Made by a program: the position numbers and the translations under genes
DNA from: Cyclobacteriaceae bacterium
GTDB lineage: Bacteria; Bacteroidota; Bacteroidia; Cytophagales; Cyclobacteriaceae
DNA length: 64,000 bases
NCBI GenBank assembly: GCA_028284125.1
Contig: JANQSI010000001.1
Location: 124,001-188,000 of the forward strand
Direction of reading: 5' to 3'
Notes under the pieces: model-generated
Database searches by the model: none
What the model was told of the DNA's origin: nothing
What the model saw: only the letters and a program-made list of their open reading frames with translations
Part shown: positions 1 through 9,141 of the stretch, one piece after another
How positions within the stretch are numbered: the stretch's first letter is position 1
How the letters are laid out: every line of letters begins with the position of its first letter

Positions 1-1
1 A

Positions 2-3000
2 CTTTTTTTGTTATCGGTTCAATTGACATTTTCCCAATTGTCGTATTATGACCTTGAAGAAACTTATATAGGAACCGGCCATCCAAACCATGTCACTTAT
101 GTTCTTAGCTATGATTTAGACAATGATGACTTAGAAGACCTCTTACACATTCAAGGGAATGAGTTATTTGTCAAGAAACAAGAAAATGGGACATTCATAG
201 AAGATGAGGTTATCTACACTCATTCATCTGATTTTTACAATTTTTCTAACAAAACAGATATAAATGATGACGGATATGTAGATTTTTTGATTGCAACTGA
301 AAACTCTATTCTAGTATTCCATGGTACATCTGAAGGAATTGAATTTGGTAATGAAATCAATGCTCAATCACCGCAACAATTACAGGTTATTGATTTAAAT
401 AAAGATGGTAATACAGACATCATCTACAACTCTTCTGATTTGATGAGTCCTTACATAAACGAACTCTATTTCATTGAGGGGAATAATGATGGAAGTTTTG
501 CATCCGAAATTGCTTTAACCGAAGACATTGAGGTCGTGAACCAAATTAAAGATTTCAAAATTGATGATGTAGAGAAGGACGGTGATCTGGATATAGTCAT
601 CCGTGAATTTGACGGTATTCACGTTCTTCTTAATGATGAATTTAGCTTCTATCTTAATTACTCTATTGAGGATCTTAGCACTAGTTTTTCCCAATTTGAA
701 ATTGGTGATTTCAATCTCGATGGTTTAACAGATGTTGTTGTAACAGACCAATCCAACAATCTACATGTTTACTCAAACAGATCTACGACATTAGAAAAGA
801 CTTACACATATGAGACAATTAATCTGGCTTCCATTATTTCTGTTGATTATGACAACAATGGGCGTCTGGATTTGATTGTAAGTAATATCTTCAACTCCAT
901 CACATTCATTTCTAATAATGGTGATGAAACTTTTGCTGATCCCGTTGAAGCAAGTCGGAGTATTCCTAAGATAGTAAATCCCTCACTTTCTGATTTCAAT
1001 AATGACGGTCATTTGGATATTGTAGCAACTGGTAATATTCAAACGGGCCTTCAAAGAGCGATGCTAATTCCATTGAATCCCGGACTGAGTACAAATATCC
1101 CATTTATCAGTGTGAGTCTAAGACCTTACGTTTCATTTAGAAACGGTACGGTGTTTGAAGATTTGGACAATGACGGATATGCTGATATAACTACTTTTAG
1201 TAAAAATGGCGGTGTTTATATTTTTTATGGAACAGAAGATGGTTTTGAGTCAGATTATCAGTTCTTAGAATCACCAGTTTTTACTGACGGAGGCTTCTTA
1301 GAAGATATTGATAATGATGGAGATATAGATATTATAACAAGGAAACACTCCCCAAGCAATGGAACAAATGGTACAGATATCATATTTAATGATGGAAATA
1401 GAACTTACCAGAATTTTCAATGGTTCAAATATCTTCCTAATCCATCAGGCATATCTTTGGTTGACATTGACAACAATGGAACCATGAATTTAGCATGTCA
1501 TATGTCGTTTGGTAAGGAAGTTGTTTTCCTTGAACCAGATGATAACACTGCTGATTACTTCGACAATTCTATTCCTAGAATTCTTACGAACGATTTTATA
1601 GAATCAATTTTATATGAAGATTACAATGGTGATTCTTGGGTTGATGTCATCATTTCTCTTACGAATTCCGACAAAATTCAAATTCATCTCAATGACCAGG
1701 TTGGGGGGTTCGAGTCACCGATATTCTTTGATCTAGAAACTGGAGATGAGGCAACAGCAATGTCATTGAAAGATCTAGATGGAGACAACAAAAAGGAATT
1801 CATTATTGCAACAACAAACTCATCTTCAGATCCAAAACTGAAAATATTCAAAAGAGTGAATGAGTCAAATCCGTTTGAGTTAGATGAAGAATTTATTATT
1901 GATACTTTCTCAGGAGCCACTAATATTGTGATAGATGACTTTGATGGCGATGGGAATTTAGATTTCTACTTAAAGAATACACCAGGGTTTTACGTTTACT
2001 CCGAAGATTCAAGTCCAAAGTATGTTGAAAGTAATTTTGAATTAAGTGATTTCGGAAGTTTTAATATTGGCTTCAGAGATTTTAACAATGATGGATTCAA
2101 GGATTTTGTACGAGTTAAGGCCTCCAATGCTACGTCGATGATATCAATAAACAACACGGTGGTTGAACCCGGCGAATCATCAACCACTTCTTCGGTTTCT
2201 CAGTCTGTACTTGGTTCAGCTACATTAAACATGAATGATGTCTCAAATTCTGGACGATTGGTCCTTATAAGTACCGAAGAATCGGACAGTGGCGTTCCGC
2301 AAGATGGAATCTTTTATGCTTCAAATCCCAGTGTTGGTGTTGGTACTCAAATAGGAAATTCTTATGTCGTATATTCAGGTGATGCATCAGATGTGGATAT
2401 TATTAACTTGACTCCTCAAAGCACTTATTTTTTAAGAATCTTTGAATACAATGTAAATGAGCCAGATAATTCAATCATAAATTATAGAACTTCTTCATTT
2501 ACAGCAGAGTCTTTTACTGCCAAAGAATCCCAATCACTTTCATATCCTAACCTTAGAAACCATTTACTAGAAGAGCAAACATTTGAGATTGAAGTTATCT
2601 CTTCAGCAGGACTAACGGTTAGCTTAGAGCTTGTATCTGGTCCTATCACTTTAGAAAATAATGAAGCAACTATAACTGGCCTAGGAACAGTGGTTATAAA
2701 GGCCATTCAAGAAGGGAATGATGAATTCTTGTCTGCAGAAGAGGAGTATGAATTTGAAATTGTGGAAGCACTTTCAGTGATTGATTCAAAAGCAAAGCTA
2801 ATTGTAGCTCCCAATCCTTTCGAATCTTTTTTTACGCTTAAATTATTGAATGACGAATACACAGGGTCTTTCCAGGTTCTAGAGGTCGGTGGAAAAGTAA
2901 TCAAAGAAGGGTTTCTTGATCAGGGAAGAAAAATCGAAATGATAGATGCCAAACCAGGAGTTTATATCTTAAGATTGAGACAAAAAGGTGAAAGTTCCAC

Positions 3001-3028
3001 CACAAAAATTATAAAGGCAATTGATTAA
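2..3028 (+). CDS. Secreted FG-GAP/VCBS repeat protein with T9SS C-terminal sorting domain (5' partial)
   Basis: The frame is open from the window edge. The first visible residues (LFLLSVQLTFSQ) look like the end of a Sec signal peptide, so the true start lies just upstream of base 1. About fourteen calcium-loop motifs of the form DxDxDGxxD follow over roughly residues 35-700 (for example DLNKDGNTD, DFNNDGHLD, DIDNDGDID, DFDGDGNLD), as expected of an FG-GAP/VCBS beta-propeller that may fill two propellers. A fibronectin-III-like segment (about 720-830) and another beta-rich segment (about 835-915) come next. The last 80 residues (APNPFES, then KPGVYILRL and a basic tail) form a type A T9SS sorting domain. 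The protein is therefore predicted to be exported to the cell surface or medium; the ligand is unknown. Its TAA overlaps the stop codon of the convergent nucleoside transporter gene. Confidence 0.9.
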   Translation, partial: LFLLSVQLTFSQLSYYDLEETYIGTGHPNHVTYVLSYDLDNDDLEDLLHIQGNELFVKKQENGTFIEDEVIYTHSSDFYNFSNKTDINDDGYVDFLIATENSILVFHGTSEGIEFGNEINAQSPQQLQVIDLNKDGNTDIIYNSSDLMSPYINELYFIEGNNDGSFASEIALTEDIEVVNQIKDFKIDDVEKDGDLDIVIREFDGIHVLLNDEFSFYLNYSIEDLSTSFSQFEIGDFNLDGLTDVVVTDQSNNLHVYSNRSTTLEKTYTYETINLASIISVDYDNNGRLDLIVSNIFNSITFISNNGDETFADPVEASRSIPKIVNPSLSDFNNDGHLDIVATGNIQTGLQRAMLIPLNPGLSTNIPFISVSLRPYVSFRNGTVFEDLDNDGYADITTFSKNGGVYIFYGTEDGFESDYQFLESPVFTDGGFLEDIDNDGDIDIITRKHSPSNGTNGTDIIFNDGNRTYQNFQWFKYLPNPSGISLVDIDNNGTMNLACHMSFGKEVVFLEPDDNTADYFDNSIPRILTNDFIESILYEDYNGDSWVDVIISLTNSDKIQIHLNDQVGGFESPIFFDLETGDEATAMSLKDLDGDNKKEFIIATTNSSSDPKLKIFKRVNESNPFELDEEFIIDTFSGATNIVIDDFDGDGNLDFYLKNTPGFYVYSEDSSPKYVESNFELSDFGSFNIGFRDFNNDGFKDFVRVKASNATSMISINNTVVEPGESSTTSSVSQSVLGSATLNMNDVSNSGRLVLISTEESDSGVPQDGIFYASNPSVGVGTQIGNSYVVYSGDASDVDIINLTPQSTYFLRIFEYNVNEPDNSIINYRTSSFTAESFTAKESQSLSYPNLRNHLLEEQTFEIEVISSAGLTVSLELVSGPITLENNEATITGLGTVVIKAIQEGNDEFLSAEEEYEFEIVEALSVIDSKAKLIVAPNPFESFFTLKLLNDEYTGSFQVLEVGGKVIKEGFLDQGRKIEMIDAKPGVYILRLRQKGESSTTKIIKAID

Positions 3029-4338
3029 GAAAACAGCGCCCCAGCAATCGTAGCAGTCATCATTGTTGCAAGAGTGGCTGCTAACAAAGCCTTCACACCA
3101 AGTCTTGATAAATCTGCCTGACGGTTAGGGGCCATACCTCCTATTCCGCCAATTTGAATAGCGATTGAGCTGAAATTAGCAAAGCCACATAGTGCATAAG
3201 TAGATATAACAATCGATTTTTGAGATAGGATGCCGGCCGTTTTCATATCCGCTAGGCTCAGATAAGCAACGAATTCATTGATTACCGTTTTTTGCCCGAG
3301 GAGACTTCCAACTTTAATGGTGTCAGCCCATTCCACGCCCATCAGAAATGCGAATACTCTAAAAACCTGACCTAAAATGTATTGCAAAGAGAATCCATCA
3401 AATGCGCCACCAGTTGATTCTATGACCCACTGATTTAAACCAAACAGCTCACCAACTCCGTCAACCAAGATCCAATTCATTGCGTAAATCACTGCGATAA
3501 AAGCCAATAGCATTCCTCCAATGTTCAGGGCCAATTTAACACCGTCAGATGCTCCACTTGCAAGTGCATCAATCACATTAACCCCTACACTTTCCTTATT
3601 TACGCTTAGGTTGGAATCAATTTTTTCAGGTTCTGTTTCAGGGAGAAATATTTTCGCCATTACTATGGCTGCCGGGGCATTCATTATGGATGCGCTCAAG
3701 AGATAGGTAGCGAACATTCGCTGTTGTTCAGGATCTCCACCTCCCAGGAAAGAAACGTAGGCTCCTAAGACACTTCCAGCTATGGTAGCCATTCCGCCAG
3801 TCATCAAACAATTCAATTCTGAATTGGTCATCTTGGCTATGAATGGCCGTACCAACAACGGAGCTTCTGTTTGACCTAGAAAAATATTTCCAGCAGCTGA
3901 CAAACTTTCTGCTCCAGATAAGCGCATCGTTTTCGCCATGATCCAGGCAAAACCATACACGACCTTTTGAAGGATTCCTAAATAGTAGAGCCCTGCGGTT
4001 ACGGCAGAAAAGAAAATAACAGTTGGTAATGCCTGAAACACGAAAAGAAACCCGAGGTTGTGTTTCACATCCGAAACTGCTTCATTGTTGTAAGCAAGGT
4101 CTCCGTAGAGAAACTCAGCTCCCTTCAGTGCAAAATTCAAAAATTTAACGAATGCTGCACTAGCCATCGAAAAGCCCTGATTCACAATCGGAACATAGGC
4201 GATCAGCATTCCAATGATGACCTGAATCAGAATTCCCGTTCCGATAATTCTGAAGTCAATTTTTTTTCTGTTACCTGAGAGGGCCCATGCAATCGCAATT
4301 AAGCCTACTAATCCAATTAGTCCTCTCAAATAATCCAT
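3025..4338 (-). CDS. nupC: NupC/CNT-family concentrative nucleoside transporter
   Basis: The 437-residue polytopic membrane protein matches the concentrative nucleoside transporter family in length and motifs. GQTEAPLLVRPF (about residues 150-160) is the conserved re-entrant loop that binds nucleoside, and NEFVAYLSL further on is the second family signature. Such proteins import nucleosides using an ion gradient; which nucleosides are taken up here cannot be told. It is the last gene of a reverse-strand cluster and starts 6 bases after the DUF151 gene. Its TAA overlaps the stop of the convergent FG-GAP gene over the 4-bp palindrome TTAA, so no separate terminator can lie between the two genes. 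Confidence 0.93.
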   Translation of the reverse strand: MDYLRGLIGLVGLIAIAWALSGNRKKIDFRIIGTGILIQVIIGMLIAYVPIVNQGFSMASAAFVKFLNFALKGAEFLYGDLAYNNEAVSDVKHNLGFLFVFQALPTVIFFSAVTAGLYYLGILQKVVYGFAWIMAKTMRLSGAESLSAAGNIFLGQTEAPLLVRPFIAKMTNSELNCLMTGGMATIAGSVLGAYVSFLGGGDPEQQRMFATYLLSASIMNAPAAIVMAKIFLPETEPEKIDSNLSVNKESVGVNVIDALASGASDGVKLALNIGGMLLAFIAVIYAMNWILVDGVGELFGLNQWVIESTGGAFDGFSLQYILGQVFRVFAFLMGVEWADTIKVGSLLGQKTVINEFVAYLSLADMKTAGILSQKSIVISTYALCGFANFSSIAIQIGGIGGMAPNRQADLSRLGVKALLAATLATMMTATIAGALFS

Positions 4339-4344
4339 AAAAAG

Positions 4345-4920
4345 CTAGTTACGTTTGTTCAGCATATCGCGGATGCGTGCTGCTTTTTCGTAATCTTCAT
4401 TCTCCAGTGCCTCATTCAGAAGCTTCTCAAGTTCTGCGACAGGCATATCATCCATACTCACTTTTTCTGGTTTTTCGACGTGAGCCATCTCTTCTTCATA
4501 TTCATCCGTGAGGACAATACCTGCTTCGCTGAGAATAGTTTCGTTTGTGTAGAAATCAACAGAAAATCTGAGACCAATAGCAATTGCATCAGAGGGTCTG
4601 GAATCGATTTCAAAAACCTTTCCTTCGTGCTCGCAGATAATCTTAGCGAAGAAAACACCCTCTTTCAAATCAGAAATGTAAACTTCCTTTACAGAGATAT
4701 CAAAATTGTGAGAAAAGGCTTTGAAAAGGTCGTGTGTCATCGGGCGATTAGGAACGATCTTTTCAATCTCAATGGCTATCGCCTGCGCTTCGAACATACC
4801 AATAATAATGGGCAAACGCCTATTTCCTTCAACCTCGCCTAATACAAGTGCAAAGGATCCAGATTGGGATTGACTTGAGGACAACCCCAGGATCTCAAGT
4901 TTTATTTTATCGTCGGCCAT
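4345..4920 (-). CDS. Bifunctional nuclease (DUF151) family protein with UvrB/UvrC motif
   Basis: Residues 1-135 form a DUF151 / bifunctional nuclease domain, recognised by GSFALVLGEVEGNRRLPI, the later EAQAIA and the conserved RPSDAIAIGLR. The C-terminal 35 residues (LEKLLNEALENEDYEKAARI) are a UvrB/UvrC-type helical hairpin, a motif that mediates contacts in UvrB and is also seen in protein-arginine kinase regulators. Plant members of the family have DNase and RNase activity; the bacterial role is poorly defined. The start codon overlaps the TGA of etfA by one base, so translational coupling with the electron-transfer flavoprotein genes is likely. Confidence 0.88.
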   Translation of the reverse strand: MADDKIKLEILGLSSSQSQSGSFALVLGEVEGNRRLPIIIGMFEAQAIAIEIEKIVPNRPMTHDLFKAFSHNFDISVKEVYISDLKEGVFFAKIICEHEGKVFEIDSRPSDAIAIGLRFSVDFYTNETILSEAGIVLTDEYEEEMAHVEKPEKVSMDDMPVAELEKLLNEALENEDYEKAARIRDMLNKRN

Positions 4921-5870
4921 CAGCCCTGCGCCTTCTTAATCGCTTCTGTTAATTTAGGCACCACATCAAACGCATCGCCAACTACTCCATAGTCCGCTGC
5001 TTTGAAGAAAGGTGCTTCAGAATCTTTGTTTATGACCAGAATATACTTCGAAGAATTGACTCCTGCAAGGTGTTGGATCGCTCCCGATATTCCAACAGCG
5101 ATATAAAGGGATGGACTCACCTTAATACCTGTCTGACCAACGTGTTCGTGGTGAGGTCTCCAATCCATATCAGAAACAGGTTTACTACATCCAGTCGCTG
5201 CACCCAATGTCTTAGCTAAGTCTTCAATCATTCCCCAGTTTTCTGGACCTTTCAACCCTCTTCCTCCAGACACCACCAAGTCTGCTTCGGGCAATAAAAT
5301 ATCTCCCTCAGCCTTCTCAGTTTTTGTGGTTGTCACTGTAAAATCAGCATCATTTGTAGCAGGAGAAAATGCTACCACATCTGCACTTCCACCATCTTCT
5401 TTAATGGCTATTGCATTCTTTTTTATTGAAATAATTTTCTTGCTTCCTTCTAGAGAAGTCACAGCAAAAGCTTTTCCGGTATATATACTTTTCTTAACCG
5501 TGTATCCGCCACTTGTGTCAGGGAGTTCACTCACGTTTGAAGCCAGCGCTGCATCTACTTTGATTGCTACACGAGCAGAAACGGGATCCCCTAAAGAGCT
5601 CTTCGCCAAAACAAGCAAGTCTGATCCTTCCTGATTCATCGCTTCTGCAATAGCTGATGAATATGCCATGATATTTGGAGTAGTAAGTTTTTCATCCTGA
5701 ACATGTAGGACTTTGCTTGCACCTGCTGCTCCAATGGTGTCCGGATTTTCAACAGTTCCAAAGACAATGGCGGTAACATCACCTGCAACAGCATGTGCAT
5801 AGCTCACAGCCTCTAATGATGATTTCTTTACGTTTCCTTCGTCAGTTTCTACAAATGCTAATGCTGCCAT
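4920..5870 (-). CDS. etfA: Electron transfer flavoprotein alpha subunit
   Basis: The 316-residue protein has the N-terminal ETF domain (residues 1-185) and the C-terminal FAD-binding domain. The FAD domain carries the family signature VGQTGIKVSPSLYIAVGISG followed by AIQHLAG, and the GGRGLKGPENW segment that binds the cofactor. With EtfB it forms the soluble heterodimer that carries electrons from acyl-CoA and other dehydrogenases to the ETF:quinone oxidoreductase. The start lies one base after the etfB stop and the end overlaps the DUF151 start, so all three genes are probably read as one message. Nothing seen suggests a bifurcating ETF such as a neighbouring FixCX or Bcd, although that is a judgement from context only. 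Confidence 0.96.
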   Translation of the reverse strand: MAALAFVETDEGNVKKSSLEAVSYAHAVAGDVTAIVFGTVENPDTIGAAGASKVLHVQDEKLTTPNIMAYSSAIAEAMNQEGSDLLVLAKSSLGDPVSARVAIKVDAALASNVSELPDTSGGYTVKKSIYTGKAFAVTSLEGSKKIISIKKNAIAIKEDGGSADVVAFSPATNDADFTVTTTKTEKAEGDILLPEADLVVSGGRGLKGPENWGMIEDLAKTLGAATGCSKPVSDMDWRPHHEHVGQTGIKVSPSLYIAVGISGAIQHLAGVNSSKYILVINKDSEAPFFKAADYGVVGDAFDVVPKLTEAIKKAQG

Positions 5871-5871
5871 A

Positions 5872-6609
5872 TCAAATTACTTTCGCTTCGTTTTTTAATA
5901 GATTAACTAATTCATCCATGTTATCAGGCTCAATGAGCTTAACGGTACCTTTCTCTGGAGGTAGTTCAAACGTAGAAACGTTCGTCTTAGCTGCATCTCC
6001 AGTAGGCTCTTTTACTTCAAGAGGCTTGGTACGTGCACTCATAATTCCTCTCATGTTAGGAATTTTCCATTCAGCAATGGGCTCCTGACATCCAGCAACA
6101 AATGGCATTGGTAATTCCATGTATTCTTTTCCACCCTCAATTTCTCTCGTGATCTTAGCAGAGTTTCCTTCCACATCCAAGGTCATTACTGGAGATACGG
6201 ATGGAATTCCCAACAACTCTCCAACCATACTATGTACTTGTCCTCCGTTGAAATCAATCGATTCTCGTCCCATCAAAATCAGATCGTATCCCCCATCCTT
6301 AGCAACAGCTTCAATCTGTTTTGCAACAAACAAAGCATCTGTTGGGAAGGCGTTCACTCTGATCGCATCATCTGCACCAATGGCCAATGCCTTTCTAATG
6401 GTTGGTTCTGTTTCGGCCTCTCCTACATTTAATACGGTGATACTTCCACCTGATTGTTCCTTTAACTCAACTGCGCGTGCGAGCGCATAATCATCATAAG
6501 GACCGATGATGAATTGAACACCATTTTTGTCAAATTTGGTGTTTCCATCAGTAAAAGCGATGCGCGAGGTAGTATCTGGCACATGCGTTATACAAACTAA
6601 GATTTTCAC
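5872..6609 (-). CDS. etfB: Electron transfer flavoprotein beta subunit
   Basis: EtfB binds the AMP moiety and pairs with EtfA. The 245-residue length is standard. Recognisable segments are the N-terminal MKILVCITHVPDT, DDYALARAVELKE, the DLILMGRESIDFNGGQV loop and the C-terminal KPNMRG-like segment IPNMRGIMSARTKP. Translation begins at GTG (6607-6609), the only start that gives the full ETF N-terminus. It is the first gene of the cluster etfB-etfA-DUF151-nupC. The promoter must lie in the 265-base divergent spacer shared with the XRE regulator gene. Confidence 0.96.
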   Translation of the reverse strand: MKILVCITHVPDTTSRIAFTDGNTKFDKNGVQFIIGPYDDYALARAVELKEQSGGSITVLNVGEAETEPTIRKALAIGADDAIRVNAFPTDALFVAKQIEAVAKDGGYDLILMGRESIDFNGGQVHSMVGELLGIPSVSPVMTLDVEGNSAKITREIEGGKEYMELPMPFVAGCQEPIAEWKIPNMRGIMSARTKPLEVKEPTGDAAKTNVSTFELPPEKGTVKLIEPDNMDELVNLLKNEAKVI

Positions 6610-6874
6610 TATATAAGAATATTTTTATTAAAGCTTTTGGAGCTCCAAATCGAACTTGAAACCCTGAAATTTTCGAACCTCGAAGTTAGCAATTATGTGG
6701 AATTTCCATTGAGACAAACAATGGCAATTGCAAATAAGTTTGATCATTTCGCTACATTCTCAGTGCCTTTGTAGACGTCAAATTGAAATGGCGTGTAAAT
6801 GACGTGTAAATTTCAATGACTAAAACCGATGATTTGAGTCATGCATCGTTAGCATTGTCAAAATTTGATTCGAA
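6610..6874. other. Divergent promoter spacer between etfB and an XRE regulator
   Basis: This spacer separates two divergent genes and must contain both promoters. I see no convincing match to the TAnnTTTG box for either gene. The one clear structure is the nested repeat at 6782-6817, listed separately. Confidence 0.6.
6782..6817. promoter_or_regulatory. Nested inverted and direct repeat, candidate operator
   Basis: Perfect 8-bp arms ATTGAAAT (6782-6789) and ATTTCAAT (6810-6817) enclose two 11-bp direct repeats, GGCGTGTAAAT and GACGTGTAAAT (6790-6811). The structure ends 57 bp before the XRE gene start. This fits an autoregulatory binding site, but binding is inference. Confidence 0.4.
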
Positions 6875-7684
6875 ATGAAACAACCCGAACTAGGACAAAG
6901 ATTAACAGAGTTAAGAAAGACCAAGAATTTGACACAAGAAGAATTGGTGGAAGCCTGTAATGTGAGTGTAAGGACGATTCAACGCATCGAGTCCGGAGAA
7001 GTAACTCCCAGAACCTCAACCATTAAAATAATTCTTGCGGCACTTGGCGAAGATCTCCGTTCCTTTCACCAATCTCATCAAGGTAGTGGAAATGAAGCTC
7101 TGGAAAGGTCAGAAAACTCCCTACAGATTGCCTGGGTTGCTGGGATCGTGTATTTCATTATAGGTTTCCTTGAAGCTGGTCTTGATTATGCCAGAATCGA
7201 AGAGGGTGACAGCAGTGTTCCATTGGAGTTCTATATTCCGGTAAAAATAGTTTCACTCCTTTCATTTGTCCTTTTCATGGGTGGCATGGTTGTTCTGGCT
7301 AATTTCTTCAGTAATTCAATTCTAAAAATTGCCTCTTACTTATTGATAGGATTTACAACTGTGATCTTGGTTTTTGATGTATTCACCCTTTTTGTTCCAG
7401 TAAGTGATCAAACGTTATTATTTATAATGCCCTCACAATCCATTTCCATTGGTGTAGCCGCGATCATTTTTGGGATTGGGTTAATAAAACTTCAAGACGG
7501 TATGGGCAGAATGGCTTTTTTAGCTGGTGTCTTTGAACTCATCATTGGGTTTTGTTTTGCAGTAGTGATACTCTTCATATTGGGTTATATCCTGATGATT
7601 CCGGCAATAATCCTGGAGATCGTCATCCTTTACAAAGGATATGAGTTCATAAAATCGGAAAGGAGAAAAGAAATTTTACAGTGA
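6875..7684 (+). CDS. XRE-family DNA-binding protein with C-terminal membrane domain
   Basis: Residues 8-62 are a Cro/C1-type helix-turn-helix (RLTELRKTKNLTQEELVE, then VSVRTIQRIESGEVTPR). Residues 85-260 are hydrophobic and contain about five transmembrane segments with short loops. The architecture, a cytoplasmic DNA-binding head tethered to the membrane without a kinase, is common in Bacteroidota but its signals and targets are unknown. The DNA-binding part makes regulation of the adjacent genes possible. The downstream ypdA gene begins 38 bases after the stop and may be co-transcribed. The repeat at 6782-6817 is a candidate autoregulatory site. Confidence 0.85.
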   Translation: MKQPELGQRLTELRKTKNLTQEELVEACNVSVRTIQRIESGEVTPRTSTIKIILAALGEDLRSFHQSHQGSGNEALERSENSLQIAWVAGIVYFIIGFLEAGLDYARIEEGDSSVPLEFYIPVKIVSLLSFVLFMGGMVVLANFFSNSILKIASYLLIGFTTVILVFDVFTLFVPVSDQTLLFIMPSQSISIGVAAIIFGIGLIKLQDGMGRMAFLAGVFELIIGFCFAVVILFILGYILMIPAIILEIVILYKGYEFIKSERRKEILQ

Positions 7685-7722
7685 TGAAATGTCAATAATG
7701 CAGCCTAAACTACCTTCGCTGC

Positions 7723-8688
7723 ATGAATCTAGACGTTTTGATTATTGGGGCCGGACCTATTGGGCTTGCTTGTGGGATTGAAGCTGAAAAAGCAAACCTC
7801 TCATACATCATCCTGGATAAAGGGTGTTTGGTTAATTCGCTTTATAACTACCCAAAGAACATGACGTTCTTCTCCACTTCTGATAAGCTGGAAATTGGTA
7901 ACGTGCCATTCATATCTCATAATCCAAAACCAGTACGTGCCGAGGCGCTCGAGTATTTCAGAAGAGTTACTTCTTCATGGAACCTGAAGACGAATCTCTA
8001 TGAAAAAGTCAATGCTATCAATAAAGACAATGGCACGTTTACGATTGAGTCAAACAAAGGAGCGTATGAAGCAAAAAATGTAATCCTCGCCACTGGTTTC
8101 TACGATCTTCCTTATCTGCTGAATGTTCCTGGTGAGGATCTTCCAAAAGTCAAACATTATTATGATGAACCTCACCCTTACTATAACATGAATGTTGCTG
8201 TTGTCGGTGCTGCAAATTCTGCCGTTGATGTTGCGCTTGAGTTATATCGTAAAGGGGCCAAATCAGTCACAATGGTTGTCAGAGAAGAAGAGATAAGTAA
8301 AAGGGTAAAGTATTGGGTAAGGCCTGACATTGAAAACAGAATCAAAGAAGATTCGATCAAGGCTTACTTCAACTCAAACATTACAAAAATTAGTGAACGA
8401 TCGATCACGGTGAAAACACCGAAAGAAGAGTTGGAAATAGAAAATGATTTTGTTCTAGCCATGACGGGTTATCAACCAAATTTTACGTTTCTAGAAGAAA
8501 TTGGAATTGAGATTGGGACGGATGAATTCAAAACTCCGATTTACAATTCGGATACAATGGAATCAAATGTGGCTGGAGTATATCTCGCCGGAGTTATCTG
8601 CGGCGGATTGAAGACCAATATTTGGTTTATTGAAAATTCAATTGTTCATGCAGATTTGATAATTTCAGATATCAAAAACAAGCTGTGA
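7723..8688 (+). CDS. ypdA: YpdA-family putative bacillithiol disulfide reductase
   Basis: This is a 321-residue FAD/NADPH pyridine-nucleotide oxidoreductase. GAGPIGLACGIEAEKANL (residues 8-25) binds FAD. VVGAANSAVDVALELYRKGA (about 164-183) is the NADPH Rossmann motif. The stretch NYPKNMTFFSTSDKLEIG is characteristic of YpdA rather than thioredoxin reductase, and there is no CxxC redox pair, also as in YpdA. The family recycles oxidised bacillithiol, which many Bacteroidota make. The bshA/B/C biosynthesis genes are not in this window. The stop is 1 base before the next gene, which is likely translated from the same message. Confidence 0.9.
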   Translation: MNLDVLIIGAGPIGLACGIEAEKANLSYIILDKGCLVNSLYNYPKNMTFFSTSDKLEIGNVPFISHNPKPVRAEALEYFRRVTSSWNLKTNLYEKVNAINKDNGTFTIESNKGAYEAKNVILATGFYDLPYLLNVPGEDLPKVKHYYDEPHPYYNMNVAVVGAANSAVDVALELYRKGAKSVTMVVREEEISKRVKYWVRPDIENRIKEDSIKAYFNSNITKISERSITVKTPKEELEIENDFVLAMTGYQPNFTFLEEIGIEIGTDEFKTPIYNSDTMESNVAGVYLAGVICGGLKTNIWFIENSIVHADLIISDIKNKL

Positions 8689-8689
8689 T

Positions 8690-9139
8690 ATGTCTTCACG
8701 AATTGAAAAGCTCTCACATTATGGAATTGTAGTCATTGCGGTGGTCGCGGTTGTTGTTTCGATCTGGCAAGTTCGAATTCTTCAGAATCACAACAAGCTT
8801 TCCGTGAAACCACTCATGGACTTTCTGATTTTGACAGAAGACAGTGTAATGAACCTTAGTATTTCGAATCGAGGAATTGGACCTGCAATCATCCAAGATA
8901 TTACTTACGTTTATGAAGATTCAGTTCATGGAGAATGGTATTCAGTTCTAAGCCAGGCAGGAGTTCTGGAAGACGCTATTACCCAGATGAATTATGGGAA
9001 AAACACTGTATTATCTCCAGATACTGAATTAATTATTTTGCGATTAAAGAAAAAGGACTTTGAACCCATCGGCATTTCTTTAGACATCTTCTACGAATCG
9101 ATCTATGAAGATAAGTATGAAATGAACATCAGACTGTAG
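8690..9139 (+). CDS. Small single-pass membrane protein of unknown function
   Basis: I do not recognise a family for this 149-residue protein. A hydrophobic segment near the N-terminus (YGIVVIAVVAVVVSIWQ, residues 11-27) is a probable membrane anchor. The remaining 120 residues are mixed alpha/beta, with NRGIGPAIIQDITYVYED resembling the small extracytoplasmic beta-domains of other hypothetical proteins. The gene directly abuts ypdA and so is probably in the same transcription unit. It ends 2 bases from the convergent S9 peptidase gene. Confidence 0.75.
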   Translation: MSSRIEKLSHYGIVVIAVVAVVVSIWQVRILQNHNKLSVKPLMDFLILTEDSVMNLSISNRGIGPAIIQDITYVYEDSVHGEWYSVLSQAGVLEDAITQMNYGKNTVLSPDTELIILRLKKKDFEPIGISLDIFYESIYEDKYEMNIRL

Positions 9140-9141
9140 CG

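Noticed and set aside
4480-4842. 120-codon forward frame antisense to the DUF151 gene
   Set aside because: It is the mirror of a well-supported family protein and has no family features of its own.
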